Made by a program: the position numbers and the translations under genes | DNA from: Comamonadaceae bacterium 2PF | Lineage (GTDB): Bacteria > Pseudomonadota > Gammaproteobacteria > Burkholderiales > Burkholderiaceae_C | NCBI GenBank assembly: GCA_005502875.1 | Contig: SCMV01000012.1 | Span: 1-64,000, forward strand | Direction: 5' to 3' | DNA: 64,000 nt | Shown: piece after piece, positions 38,112 to 51,647 of the stretch | How positions within the stretch are numbered: the stretch's first letter is position 1 | Layout: every line of letters starts with the position of its first letter | The notes under the pieces: model-generated | Databases searched by the model: none | Told to the model about the DNA's origin: nothing | Seen by the model: only the letters and a program-made list of their open reading frames with translations

Positions 38112-38447
38112 ATGACACGCTCCGATCTCGTCGCCCGGCTGGCCGAGCGCTTCAGCCAGTTGACCCAGCGCGACGCCGAATTCGCCGTCAAGACCATCCT
38201 CGACGCCATGTCGGAGGCGCTGGCCAAGGGTCACCGAATCGAGATCCGTGGTTTCGGCAGCTTTTCGATCAGCCGCCGCCCGCCGCGCATGGGCCGCAAC
38301 CCGCGTTCCGGCGAACAGGTGCTCATCCCCGAAAAGCTGGTGCCGCACTTCAAGCCCGGCAAGGCCCTGCGCGAAGGCGTCGATCAAGCCGCTACACTGG
38401 CCTCTCAAACCGATCTCTCAGCCCCCAACGAAACCAAGCCAAACTGA
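38112..38447 (+). CDS. ihfB: Integration host factor beta subunit
   Basis: 111 residues. IHF is a DNA-bending heterodimer. [14 protein letters not shown] at the start, [26 protein letters not shown] (in part: [14 protein letters not shown]) and the arm with [12 protein letters not shown] and FKPGKALRE match IhfB. A short Ser/Thr-rich tail extends past the usual end. It is followed at once by lapA. IHF also assists sigma-54 promoters such as the one before glnK in this window. Confidence 0.96.
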   Translation: MTRSDLVARLAERFSQLTQRDAEFAVKTILDAMSEALAKGHRIEIRGFGSFSISRRPPRMGRNPRSGEQVLIPEKLVPHFKPGKALREGVDQAATLASQTDLSAPNETKPN

Positions 38448-38450
38448 CCC

Positions 38451-38810
38451 ATGCGAGCCTTGAACTGGTTGTGGCGCGGACTGCTGTTCTTCATCCTGTT
38501 TGCCTTCGCACTCAACAACCAGCACCTGGTCGAGTTGAAGTGGGTCTTTGGCTGGCGCTGGCAGGCGCCGATGGTGTTCGTGGTGCTGGTGGTGTTCGCG
38601 CTGGGCTGTGTCACCGGTGTGCTGGCCATGTTGCCAAGCTGGTGGCGCCACCGCCGCACCGCACGCAACCGACAGCTGCTGATGCCCGACCCGGTGGCCG
38701 CAACGCCGGGCACCTCGCCTGCATCGGGCGCCAACGCCGAGCCGCTGAACCTGCCCCGCGAATTGCCCTTCCCGCCGGACATGCCGGCCCCACGCAAGCC
38801 TGCCAAGTGA
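38451..38810 (+). CDS. lapA: LapA family membrane protein
   Basis: 119 residues. Two transmembrane helices (LFFILFAFALNN and APMVFVVLVVFALGCVTGVLAM) form the LapA/DUF1049 domain, followed by a Pro-rich cytoplasmic tail. LapA works with LapB in controlling lipopolysaccharide synthesis through LpxC turnover in enterobacteria. It lies 3 bases after ihfB and 78 before lapB. Confidence 0.9.
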   Translation: MRALNWLWRGLLFFILFAFALNNQHLVELKWVFGWRWQAPMVFVVLVVFALGCVTGVLAMLPSWWRHRRTARNRQLLMPDPVAATPGTSPASGANAEPLNLPRELPFPPDMPAPRKPAK

Positions 38811-38888
38811 TCGCCGCCTGATCGCGCCCGTCTGCCACGGCACGCACCCTCCCCGGCTCAATCGGACAGCGCACTGGCGCACCGCCCC

Positions 38889-40046
38889 ATGGATTTCAAC
38901 TTCTACTGGCTGCTGCTCGCCCTGCCCCTCGCCTTCCTGCTGGGCTGGATCGCGTCCCGGCTCGACCTGCGCCAACTCAAGCGCGAAGACCAGGCCTCAC
39001 CCCAGGCCTACTTCAAGGGCCTGAACCTGTTGCTCAACGAACAACAGGACAAGGCCATCGATGCGTTCATCGAGGCCGTGCAGCACGACCCCAACACGTC
39101 CGACCTGCACTTTGCGCTGGGCAACCTCTTTCGCCGTCGCGGCGAGTACGAGCGGGCCATCCGCGTGCACCAGCACCTGCTGGCACGGGCCGACCTCAAG
39201 CGCGAAGAGCGCGAGAAGGCCCAGCATGCCCTGGCTCAGGACTTCATGAAGGCCGGGCTGTTCGACCGGGCCGAAGCGGCCTTCCAGGCCCTGGAAGGCA
39301 CCGCCTTCAGCACAGATGCCCGCTTGGCCTTGCTTTCCTTGCACGAGCGCTCGCGCAACTGGCATGCAGCCATCGAGGTCGCGCGCCAGCTGGAAGCCGC
39401 TGGCACGGGCTCCTTCTCTCAACGCATGGCCCACCACTGGTGCGAAATTGCACAGGAGGCCGATGCCCGAGACCGACTGGACGAAGCCGAACAGGCCCTG
39501 CATCGCGCCCGCGAGGCCGCTCCCCAGGCCGCTCGGCCACTGGTGCTTGCAGGCCAACGGGCCTTGAGGCAAGCACGGCCCACCGACGCCCTGGCGGCAT
39601 GGGACGAGCTGATGGCCATGCAGCCTCAGTCTTTTTCGCTGGTCGCGATGGATTACGCGCGCTGCGCCGAAGCTCAAGGCCAGGCCTCGGCAGCCTTGCG
39701 CAAACTCGAGAGCCTCTACCAGCAGATGCCCTCGGTCGACGTGCTGCTGGCCCTCAATGCACTGCAGCCCGATGCGAACCTGCGCCGACAGGCCCTGATG
39801 ACGCACATGGCGCGCCAGCCTTCCTTGTCTGCCGCGCAGGGCCTGATCCGCGAGCGCCTGATCACACACAAGCCATTGGAAGAGCCTGAAATCGAGCGCA
39901 TGCAGCAGTCTCTGGCGACGGCCGCACAACCGCTGCAGCGTTACCGCTGCGCGGCCTGTGGCTTTGAAAGCCAGCACCATTTCTGGCAATGCCCAGGCTG
40001 CCAGGGCTGGGAAACCTACCCGCCCCGCAAGCTCGAAGACCTTTGA
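38889..40046 (+). CDS. lapB: Lipopolysaccharide assembly protein LapB
   Basis: 385 residues. One N-terminal transmembrane helix (YWLLLALPLAFLLGWIA) is followed by TPR repeats (e.g. AFIEAVQHDPNTSDLHFALG, in part) and a C-terminal rubredoxin-like zinc site CAACGF with CPGCQGW. In E. coli LapB brings LpxC to FtsH for degradation. All three parts are present. It is convergent with comM, with 19 bases between the stops. Confidence 0.95.
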   Translation: MDFNFYWLLLALPLAFLLGWIASRLDLRQLKREDQASPQAYFKGLNLLLNEQQDKAIDAFIEAVQHDPNTSDLHFALGNLFRRRGEYERAIRVHQHLLARADLKREEREKAQHALAQDFMKAGLFDRAEAAFQALEGTAFSTDARLALLSLHERSRNWHAAIEVARQLEAAGTGSFSQRMAHHWCEIAQEADARDRLDEAEQALHRAREAAPQAARPLVLAGQRALRQARPTDALAAWDELMAMQPQSFSLVAMDYARCAEAQGQASAALRKLESLYQQMPSVDVLLALNALQPDANLRRQALMTHMARQPSLSAAQGLIRERLITHKPLEEPEIERMQQSLATAAQPLQRYRCAACGFESQHHFWQCPGCQGWETYPPRKLEDL

Positions 40047-40065
40047 GGCCAACAACCAGGGCCGG

Positions 40066-42200
<2,135 letters not shown>

Positions 42201-42309
42201 TCCGTCGCACCGATCTGGCGCACGTTCTCCTCCTCCCCTTGACGACCCGCACCGCTCCGGTTGGGCGTCTCCCTGAATTCACCCCTTCTGACCTGACAAG
42301 AGGCATTTC

Positions 42310-43842
42310 ATGAGAAAGCTCATTGCGTCCCTCGCGCTGGGGCTGGCGGCCTTCGGTCTCCTTGGCGTCTCGCACGCTCAAGAAGCCGCAGCCTCCGCCG
42401 CCGAAGTCGCATCCGCTGCCGTTGAGGCCGTGGCTGCGGCATCCGAAGCCGCACCTGCTGCGGCCGAAGCCGCTTCCGAAGCCGCACCCGCTGCGGCACC
42501 CGCTCCCGTCCCCAACAAGGGCGACACCGCCTGGATGATGGTCTCCACCCTGCTGGTGATCCTGATGACGGTTCCCGGCCTGGCCCTGTTCTACGGCGGC
42601 TTGGTGCGCAGCAAGAACATGCTGTCCGTGCTGATGCAGGTGATGGTCACGTTCTCGCTGATCGTCGTGCTGTGGTTCATCTATGGCTACAGCCTGGCCT
42701 TCACCGAGGGCAACGCCTACATCGGCGGCCTCGATCGCCTGTTCATGAAGGGCGTCTGGGACAACGCGGCTGGCACCTTCGCCAACGCCGCCACCTTCTC
42801 CAAGGGCGTCTACATCCCCGAGATCGTGTTCGCTGCCTTCCAGGCCACCTTCGCCGGCATCACCTGCGCCCTGATCGTCGGTGCCTTCGCCGAGCGCATC
42901 AAGTTCTCGGCCGTGCTGCTGTTCATGGTGCTGTGGTTCACCTTCAGCTACATCCCGATGGCCCACATGGTCTGGTTCTGGATGGGCCCGGACGCCTACA
43001 GCTCGCCTGAAGTCGCCGAAGCCATGACCGCCAAGGCCGGCCTGATCTGGCAACACGGCGCGCTGGACTTCGCTGGCGGCACCGTGGTGCACATCAACGC
43101 CGCCGTCGCGGGCCTGGTGGGTGCCTACATGGTCGGCAAGCGCATCGGTTACGGCAAGGAAGCTTTCACCCCGCACTCGCTGACGCTGACCATGGTCGGT
43201 GCCTCGCTGCTGTGGGTGGGCTGGTTCGGCTTCAACGCCGGCTCCGCCCTGGAAGCCAACGGCTTTGCCGCCCTGGCCTTCATCAACACCTTCGCCGCCA
43301 CCGCTGCCGCTGTGCTGGGCTGGATCCTGGGTGAAGCGCTGCTCAAGGGCAAGGCTTCGATGCTGGGTGCCGCCTCGGGTGCCGTCGCCGGCCTGGTCGC
43401 CATCACCCCTGCTGCCGGCAACGTCGGCATCGGTGGCGCGCTGATCATCGGCGTGCTGGCTGGCCTGATCTGCCTGTGGGGCGTGACCGGCCTGAAGAAG
43501 ATGCTGGGCGCCGACGACTCGCTCGACGTGTTCGGCGTGCACGGCATCGGCGGCATCCTGGGTGCCCTGCTGACCGGCGTGTTCAACTCGCCCAACCTGG
43601 GTGGCCCCTCGCTGGTCGCCGACTGGACCACGGTCGCCATGGTCGCCCCTGACGCCTACTCGATCGCCGGTCAAGTCTGGATCCAGGCCAAGGGTGTGCT
43701 GATCACCATCGCCTGGTCGGGCATCGTCTCCCTGATCGCCTACAAGATCGTCGACGTGGTCATCGGCCTGCGCGTGCCGGAAGAAGAAGAGCGCGAAGGC
43801 CTGGACATCACTTCGCACGGCGAAACCGCCTATCACAAGTGA
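42310..43842 (+). CDS. amtB: Ammonium transporter AmtB
   Basis: 510 residues. A cleavable signal peptide (LIASLALGLAAFGLLGVSHA) is followed by an unusually long Ala/Glu-rich stretch at about 24-68 and then eleven transmembrane helices. Channel motifs include PGLALFYGGLVRSKN, IVGAFAERIKFSAV and the pore region FAGGTVVHINAAVAGL with a conserved His. AmtB conducts ammonium at low concentration and is gated by GlnK. The 33-bp imperfect tandem repeat in the extension encodes SEAAPAAAEAA-type units. A strong terminator follows. Confidence 0.96.
   Translation: MRKLIASLALGLAAFGLLGVSHAQEAAASAAEVASAAVEAVAAASEAAPAAAEAASEAAPAAAPAPVPNKGDTAWMMVSTLLVILMTVPGLALFYGGLVRSKNMLSVLMQVMVTFSLIVVLWFIYGYSLAFTEGNAYIGGLDRLFMKGVWDNAAGTFANAATFSKGVYIPEIVFAAFQATFAGITCALIVGAFAERIKFSAVLLFMVLWFTFSYIPMAHMVWFWMGPDAYSSPEVAEAMTAKAGLIWQHGALDFAGGTVVHINAAVAGLVGAYMVGKRIGYGKEAFTPHSLTLTMVGASLLWVGWFGFNAGSALEANGFAALAFINTFAATAAAVLGWILGEALLKGKASMLGAASGAVAGLVAITPAAGNVGIGGALIIGVLAGLICLWGVTGLKKMLGADDSLDVFGVHGIGGILGALLTGVFNSPNLGGPSLVADWTTVAMVAPDAYSIAGQVWIQAKGVLITIAWSGIVSLIAYKIVDVVIGLRVPEEEEREGLDITSHGETAYHK
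42442..42507 (+). repeat. 33-bp imperfect tandem repeat in amtB extension
   Basis: Two units of 33 bases (42442-42474 and 42475-42507), each beginning TCCGAAGCCGCACC, encode the Ala/Glu/Pro-rich region after the AmtB signal peptide. The units diverge at the end. Confidence 0.6.
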
Positions 43843-43893
43843 TCGACAAGTGATCTTCGGCTGAGCGCTGAAACGGGCCCCGCGCCCGCCACG

Positions 43894-43924
43894 AAAGGGC
43901 CACCTCCGGGTGGCCCTTTTTTTT
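43894..43924 (+). terminator. Terminator of glnK-amtB
   Basis: AGGGCCACC (43896-43904) pairs with GGTGGCCCT (43909-43917) around a TCCG loop and is followed by eight T. Confidence 0.92.
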
Positions 43925-44007
43925 CGCCCATCCGCCCCCACCTGCCTGCCCACGCCCGGATGTTCCTAGAATGCTCCGGTGTCCACCGTCAGACGCTCGC
44001 TCCACCC

Positions 44008-45303
44008 ATGGTCCCTCACCTCATCACCGCGCTCACCGGCCCCATCAACGAACTGGAGCAGCGCATGCTGGAGTCCATGCCGGCCATCGAGCGCTGGTTC
44101 CGGCTCGAATGGATGGAGCACACGCCGCCCTTCTACACCTCGGTCGACCTGCGCAACGCGGGCTTCAAGCTGGCCCCGGTCGACACCAACCTGTTCCCGG
44201 GCGGCTTCAACAACCTGACCAACGAGATGCTGCCGCTGGCCGTGCAGGCCTCGATGGCGGCCATCGAGAAGATCTGCCCGGAGGCCAAGAACCTCCTGCT
44301 GATCCCCGAGAAACACACGCGCAACACCTTCTACCTGCAGAACGTGGCGCGCCTGGTGCAGATCTTCACGCTCACGGGCCTGAACGTGCGCCTGGGCACG
44401 CTCGACGAGTCCATCACCGAGCCGACCGAGATCGCCCTGCCCGACGGGAGCACCCTCACGCTGGAGCCGCTGGAGCGCAGCAAGCGTCGCCTGGGGCTCA
44501 AGCACTTCGACCCCTGCACCATCCTGCTCAACAACGACCTGTCTGCCGGCATCCCGGATGTGCTAAAGGACCTGCACGAGCAGTACCTGCTGCCCCCGCT
44601 GCACGCCGGCTGGGCCGTGCGCCGCAAGAGCCAGCACTTCAAGTACTACGAAGAGGCGGCCAAGAAGTTCTCCAAGCTGCTGGGCATGGACCCCTGGCTG
44701 ATCAACCCGATGCACGCCGAGTGTGACGAGGTGGACTTCCAGGAGGGCACGGGCCAGGAATGCCTGCAATCGCAGGTTGACACCCTGCTGGGCAAGGTGC
44801 GCCGCAAGTACAAGGAATACGGCATCAACGAAAAGCCGTTTGTCGTGGTCAAGGCCGACAACGGCACCTACGGCATGGGCATCATGACCGTGCGCGACGC
44901 CAAGGAGCTCGACGAGCTCAACCGCCGCACCCGCAACAAGATGTCGACGGTCAAAGACGGCCAGGCCGTCAGCCAGGTCATCATCCAGGAAGGCGTGCCG
45001 ACCTACGAGCGCATGAACGACGCGGTGGCCGAGCCGGTGGTCTACATGATCGACCGCTACGTCGTGGGTGGTTTCTACCGCGTGCACGCCGAGCGTGGCA
45101 TCGACGAGAACCTCAACGCCCCGGGCTCCAGCTTCGTGCCGCTGGCCTTTGCCGAGCCGACCCAGTTGCCACGCCCGGGCGTCAAACCCGGGGTGAGCGC
45201 GCCCAACCGGTTCTACATGTACGGCGTCATCGCCCGGCTGGCGATGTTGGCTGCAAGCTACGAACTGGCCGCCACCGACCCGGACGCCGAGGTTTACAGC
45301 TGA
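44008..45303 (+). CDS. gshA: Glutamate-cysteine ligase
   Basis: 431 residues of the proteobacterial GshA class distinct from the E. coli enzyme. It makes gamma-glutamylcysteine, the first step of glutathione synthesis. Conserved stretches include PVDTNLFPGGFNNL, LIPEKHTRNTFYL, FVVVKADNGTYGMG and DRYVVGGFYRVH, the last two forming the ATP-grasp-like active site. ATG 44008 (MVPHLITAL) is preferred to 43960. Unusually, gshB is not next but lies beyond kup and benE. Confidence 0.94.
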   Translation: MVPHLITALTGPINELEQRMLESMPAIERWFRLEWMEHTPPFYTSVDLRNAGFKLAPVDTNLFPGGFNNLTNEMLPLAVQASMAAIEKICPEAKNLLLIPEKHTRNTFYLQNVARLVQIFTLTGLNVRLGTLDESITEPTEIALPDGSTLTLEPLERSKRRLGLKHFDPCTILLNNDLSAGIPDVLKDLHEQYLLPPLHAGWAVRRKSQHFKYYEEAAKKFSKLLGMDPWLINPMHAECDEVDFQEGTGQECLQSQVDTLLGKVRRKYKEYGINEKPFVVVKADNGTYGMGIMTVRDAKELDELNRRTRNKMSTVKDGQAVSQVIIQEGVPTYERMNDAVAEPVVYMIDRYVVGGFYRVHAERGIDENLNAPGSSFVPLAFAEPTQLPRPGVKPGVSAPNRFYMYGVIARLAMLAASYELAATDPDAEVYS

Positions 45304-45390
45304 CCTGAGGCACCGCCCCTGCTCGGGGGAGTTTCAGATCGGGGCTGATCGGGCGCAAAATGGCCGCTTCAAGGCAACCCGCCCTTTTCC

Positions 45391-47277
45391 GTGCAGCATC
45401 CTTCCCACGACCCGAGCCACAAATCTTCGCTGGCCGCGCTGACCCTGGGAGCCCTGGGGGTCGTCTATGGCGACATCGGCACCAGCCCGCTCTATGCGTT
45501 CAAGGAGGTGTTTGCCCACGGACACCTGGATCCGAGCCCAGAGAACATCCACGGCATCCTGTCGCTGATGTTCTGGACCCTGACGGTCATCGTCTCTCTG
45601 AAGTACGTCAGCCTGATCTTGCGAGCCGACAACAACGGCGAAGGCGGCCTGGTGGCCATGCTGGCGCTGGCCTCCACCGCCGTGAAAGACCGCCCCCAAT
45701 TGCGGCAGGTGCTGCTGGGGCTGGGCATCTTCGGCACGGCCATCTTCTTTGGCGACGGGGTCATCACGCCCGCCATCTCGGTGCTGTCGGCCGTCGAAGG
45801 CCTCGGGGTGGCGGCACCCGGGCTGGAGCGCTATGTCATCCCGGTGACGCTGGTGGTGCTGACGGCGCTGTTTGCCATCCAGAAGCACGGCACGGGCGGC
45901 ATCGGCAAGTTCTTCGGGCCGATCACGGTGGTGTGGTTTGTCGTGCTGGCGGTGCTGGGCCTCAAGCACGTCATCGCCAACCCGGCCATCCTGGTGGCGC
46001 TGAGCCCGCACCACGCGCTGGGGTTCATCTTCAACCACCCCGGGCTGGCCTTCATCTCGCTGGGGGCCGTGATCCTGTGCGCAACCGGCGCCGAGGCGCT
46101 GTACGCCGACATGGGTCACTTCGGCAAGCGGCCCATCCGCCTGGCCTGGTTCAGCCTGGTCATGCCGGCGCTGGTGATCAACTACTTCGGGCAGGGTGCC
46201 ATGCTGCTGGCTCACCCGGAGAACATCGGCAACCCCTTCTACGAGATGGCCCCCCAATGGGCGCTGTACCCGCTGGTGGGGCTGGCCACTTGCGCCACGT
46301 TCATCGCATCGCAGGCGCTGATCTCGGCGGCGTTTTCGGTCACCAAACAGGTCATCCAGCTGGGCTACCTGCCGCGCCTTCGCGTGCTGCACACCTCCGA
46401 GCGCGAAACCGGCCAGATCTACATCCCCTTCATCAACTGGGGGCTGTACGCCAGCATCGTGATGGCGGTGGTGTTCTTTGGCTCGAGCAGCAAGCTGGCT
46501 GCAGCCTACGGCATCACCGTGGCGCTGGACATGCTGATCACGACCATCATGACCTTCTTCGTGATCCGCTTCGCCTGGCACATGAGCCTGCCGCTGTGCA
46601 TCGGGGCCACGGGCATCTTCTTCTTCATCGACCTGATGTTCTTTGGCGCCAACGCGCTCAAGATCATCGACGGTGGCTGGTTCCCGCTGCTCATCGGCGT
46701 CATCATGTTCACCTTGATGACGACCTGGAAGGACGGTCGCGCGCTGCTGAGCGAGCGACTGCGCTCGGACGCCATCGACCTGCACCCCTTCCTCGAAGCC
46801 GTCTTCTGCAGCCCGCCCTTGCGGGTCGAAGGCACCGCGGTGTTCCTCAACGCCGATGCGGGCACCACCCCCAACGCGCTGCTGCACAACCTCAAGCACA
46901 ACAAGGTGCTGCACCGCCAGAACCTGTTCGTGACGGTGCGCTCGCACGAGGTGCCCTGGATCGAGTCGGCGCAACGCATCGAGATCGAGGACCTGGGCAA
47001 CGACTGCTGGCAGGTGATGCTGCACTTCGGCTTCAAGGACGAGCCCGACGTGCCGCGCGCGCTGAAGCTGCTGAGCCAGCATGGCGTGCAGGTCGATGAC
47101 ATGGAAACGAGCTACTTCCTCTCGCGAGACATCGTCATCCCGACCATCGGCGGCGGCATGCTGCCCTGGCGCGAGAAGCTGTTCGCCGGCATGCACCGCA
47201 ACGCTTCGGGCGTGGCCGACTTCCTGAGCCTGCCGACCAACCGCGTGGTCGAGCTGGGCTCGAAGGTGGAGATCTGA
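45391..47277 (+). CDS. kup: Kup-family potassium uptake permease
   Basis: 628 residues, the family length. About twelve transmembrane helices follow the signature [20 protein letters not shown] near residue 20 and end before a cytoplasmic C-terminal domain (from about 460). Kup imports K+ with protons. GTG is the start; no strong ribosome site is visible before it. The benE-like gene begins one base after its stop, and the GGTGGAG inside the last kup codons probably serves that gene. Confidence 0.95.
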   Translation: MQHPSHDPSHKSSLAALTLGALGVVYGDIGTSPLYAFKEVFAHGHLDPSPENIHGILSLMFWTLTVIVSLKYVSLILRADNNGEGGLVAMLALASTAVKDRPQLRQVLLGLGIFGTAIFFGDGVITPAISVLSAVEGLGVAAPGLERYVIPVTLVVLTALFAIQKHGTGGIGKFFGPITVVWFVVLAVLGLKHVIANPAILVALSPHHALGFIFNHPGLAFISLGAVILCATGAEALYADMGHFGKRPIRLAWFSLVMPALVINYFGQGAMLLAHPENIGNPFYEMAPQWALYPLVGLATCATFIASQALISAAFSVTKQVIQLGYLPRLRVLHTSERETGQIYIPFINWGLYASIVMAVVFFGSSSKLAAAYGITVALDMLITTIMTFFVIRFAWHMSLPLCIGATGIFFFIDLMFFGANALKIIDGGWFPLLIGVIMFTLMTTWKDGRALLSERLRSDAIDLHPFLEAVFCSPPLRVEGTAVFLNADAGTTPNALLHNLKHNKVLHRQNLFVTVRSHEVPWIESAQRIEIEDLGNDCWQVMLHFGFKDEPDVPRALKLLSQHGVQVDDMETSYFLSRDIVIPTIGGGMLPWREKLFAGMHRNASGVADFLSLPTNRVVELGSKVEI

Positions 47278-47278
47278 G

Positions 47279-48508
47279 CTGTCTGAGCACAAAGGTCCGG
47301 CAGGCCTGCTCGCCATCGGGCAGGACACCTCGCTGTCGTCCGTTTCGGCCGGCTTCGTGGCCACGCTGGTGGGCTTCACCAGCACGATCGCGCTGATCTT
47401 TCACGCGGCGCGCTCTCTGGGCGCCACACCCGATCAAGTCACGTCCTGGGTGCTGGCGCTGGGCATCGGCATGGGCCTGTCGAGCATCGGTCTGTCGCTG
47501 TGGACGCGCATCCCGGTGCTCATCACCTGGTCGACGCCGGGCGCCGCCGTGATCGCCAGCGCTGCCACCGGTGTGAGCCTGGCCGAGGCTGTGGGCGCCT
47601 TCCTGGTGTGCGGCGTGCTGATGTGGCTCAGCGGGGCCACCGGCTGGTTCGAGCGCATCATGAACCGCATCCCGTTGGCGCTGGCGTCCAGCCTGCTGGC
47701 GGGCATCCTGGCCAAGTTCGCGCTGATGTCCTTCGCAGCGGCCACGCCCCAGCCCCTGCTCATCATCTCGATGTTGATGATCTACCTGGTCGGCAAGCGG
47801 CTTTGGCCGCGCTACGCGGTGCTGGGCGTGCTGATCGGGGGCACGGCGGTGGCCGCAGCCCAGGGCCTGCTCGACACGCGCCAGATGCACCTGCAGTTCG
47901 CCGTGCCGGTGTGGGTCACGCCGGTCTGGTCGTGGCAGGCGGTGCTGGGAATGGGCCTGCCGCTGTTCATCGTGACCATGGCCTCGCAGGCGGTGCCGGG
48001 GGTGTCGGCCATCCGGGTGTCGGGCTACCAGCCACCGGTCTCGCCCTTGATGGGCTGGTCGGGCATCACCACGGTGTTGCTGGCGCCGTTCGGAGGCTAC
48101 GCCTTCAACCTGGCGGCCATCACGGCGGCCATCGTGCTCAACCCGCACGCCCATGCTGCGCCCGACAAGCGCTACACCGCCGCCGTGTGGGCCGGCCTGT
48201 TCTACATCGTGATGGGGCTGCTGGGCGGGGCCGTGGCGGGGCTGCTGGCGGCCTTCCCGCCCGCGCTGGTCATGGGTGTGGCGGGCCTGGCGCTGCTGGG
48301 CACGATCGCCAATGGGCTGGCCACTTCGCTGGCCGACCCGCTCACCCGCGAAGCCGCCATCGTCACCTTCCTGGTCACGCTCTCGGGCGTGGTGCTGCTG
48401 GGCGTGGGCTCGGCCTTCTGGGGCCTTGTGGCGGGTGGGGTCACCCTGTTCGTGGAACACTATCGGTCCAGGCCCGAGGGGGCCGATGCGGCGGACAACG
48501 CCCCTTGA
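47279..48508 (+). CDS. benE: BenE-family benzoate/H+ symporter-like transporter, probable CTG start
   Basis: About 409 residues with ten to twelve transmembrane helices. The N-terminal SLSSVSAGFVATLVGFTSTIA and later LITWSTPGAAVIAS match the BenE family, which includes benzoate importers of Acinetobacter; the substrate here is unknown and no aromatic pathway genes are nearby. The reading frame is open from 47228, has no ATG, GTG or TTG before 47357, and family-like sequence begins well before 47357. The CTG at 47279 has GGTGGAG with a 7-base gap upstream, so it is taken as the start. A GTG at 47357 is the alternative. gshB follows after 6 bases. Confidence 0.82.
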   Translation: MSEHKGPAGLLAIGQDTSLSSVSAGFVATLVGFTSTIALIFHAARSLGATPDQVTSWVLALGIGMGLSSIGLSLWTRIPVLITWSTPGAAVIASAATGVSLAEAVGAFLVCGVLMWLSGATGWFERIMNRIPLALASSLLAGILAKFALMSFAAATPQPLLIISMLMIYLVGKRLWPRYAVLGVLIGGTAVAAAQGLLDTRQMHLQFAVPVWVTPVWSWQAVLGMGLPLFIVTMASQAVPGVSAIRVSGYQPPVSPLMGWSGITTVLLAPFGGYAFNLAAITAAIVLNPHAHAAPDKRYTAAVWAGLFYIVMGLLGGAVAGLLAAFPPALVMGVAGLALLGTIANGLATSLADPLTREAAIVTFLVTLSGVVLLGVGSAFWGLVAGGVTLFVEHYRSRPEGADAADNAP

Positions 48509-48514
48509 GACACC

Positions 48515-49462
48515 ATGAAGCTGCTCTTCGTCGCCGACCCGCTCGACACCTTCAAGACCCACAAGGACAGCACCTTCGCGATGATGCGCGAAGCCGCCTC
48601 GCGCGGGCACGAGTTGTGGGCCTGCGAGCCCCAGGAGCTGGTGTGGCAGCGCGGCTCGACCGTGAACGCGCACGCGCGCCGCATCCAGCTCACAGGCGAC
48701 GCCCACGACTGGTACGAGGAGATCGAAGCCGCAGACCTGCCCCTGTGCCGCACCGACGCCGTGCTGATGCGCAAGGACCCGCCTTTTGATGCCGAGTACC
48801 TGTACTGCACCCACCTGCTGACGCAGGCCGAGCGCGAAGGGGCCCGCGTTTTCAACAGCCCGGCGGCCCTGCGGGCCCACCCCGAGAAGCTCGCGATCAT
48901 GGAGTTCCCGCAGCACATCGCGCCCACGCTGGTCACGCGTGACATGGCTGCGGTGCGCGCCTTCCACGCAGAGCACCGCGACGTCATCCTCAAGCCGCTG
49001 GACGGCATGGGCGGCATGGGCATCTTCCGCGTGAAGGACGATGGCCTGAACCTGGGCAGCATCGCCGAGACGCTGACCAAGGACGGCACCGAAACGATCA
49101 TGGTGCAGGGCTTTTTGCCCGCCATCAGCGAAGGCGACAAGCGCGTGCTGCTGATCGACGGCGTGCCGGTGCCTTTTGCCTTGGCCCGCATCCCGCAAGG
49201 TGGCGAGGTGCGAGGCAACCTGGCGGCAGGCGGCAAAGGCGTGGCCCAGCCGCTGAAGGCGTCCGACCTGGCGATTGCCGAGCACCTGGGCCCCATCCTG
49301 GCCGCACGCGGCCTGCTGCTGGTGGGGCTGGACATCATTGGTGACCGGCTCACCGAGATCAACGTGACCAGCCCGACGTGCTTCCAGGAAATCACAGACC
49401 AGACCGGGTTCAACGTGGCGCAACGCTTCGTGGACGCGCTGGAAGGCAAGCTGGCGGCTTGA
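48515..49462 (+). CDS. gshB: Glutathione synthetase
   Basis: 315 residues. It joins glycine to gamma-glutamylcysteine. The ATP-grasp core has ILKPLDGMGGMGIFR and the C-terminal GLDIIGDRLTEINVTSPTCFQEI (in part: DRLTEINVTSPTCFQE) that binds the substrate. N-terminal LLFVADPLDTFKTHKDS and VLMRKDPPFD are GshB-specific. It is 6 bases after the benE-like gene, so kup-benE-gshB are probably co-transcribed. Confidence 0.97.
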   Translation: MKLLFVADPLDTFKTHKDSTFAMMREAASRGHELWACEPQELVWQRGSTVNAHARRIQLTGDAHDWYEEIEAADLPLCRTDAVLMRKDPPFDAEYLYCTHLLTQAEREGARVFNSPAALRAHPEKLAIMEFPQHIAPTLVTRDMAAVRAFHAEHRDVILKPLDGMGGMGIFRVKDDGLNLGSIAETLTKDGTETIMVQGFLPAISEGDKRVLLIDGVPVPFALARIPQGGEVRGNLAAGGKGVAQPLKASDLAIAEHLGPILAARGLLLVGLDIIGDRLTEINVTSPTCFQEITDQTGFNVAQRFVDALEGKLAA

Positions 49463-49660
49463 GGTCGCCGTGACCCGTGAGCCTCATCGGCCGCCGGCTT
49501 GAAATCGGCCGAAGCAGGCCCCATTCGCACCTCGGCCCCTCGGCTGCGGGCCTGAGCGGGCCCAAAGACCCGTCCAGGCAGACAGCGTCACGCCAAACAG
49601 CGACAATACCGGGTTGCCCCTGCCCCGCGCGGGGCCCCTGGCTGCTCACCCGGACCTTCC

Positions 49661-51610
<1,950 letters not shown>

Positions 51611-51647
51611 GCAAGCCGCCGCCTGACAAGGCGGTCAGGCCACCGGA

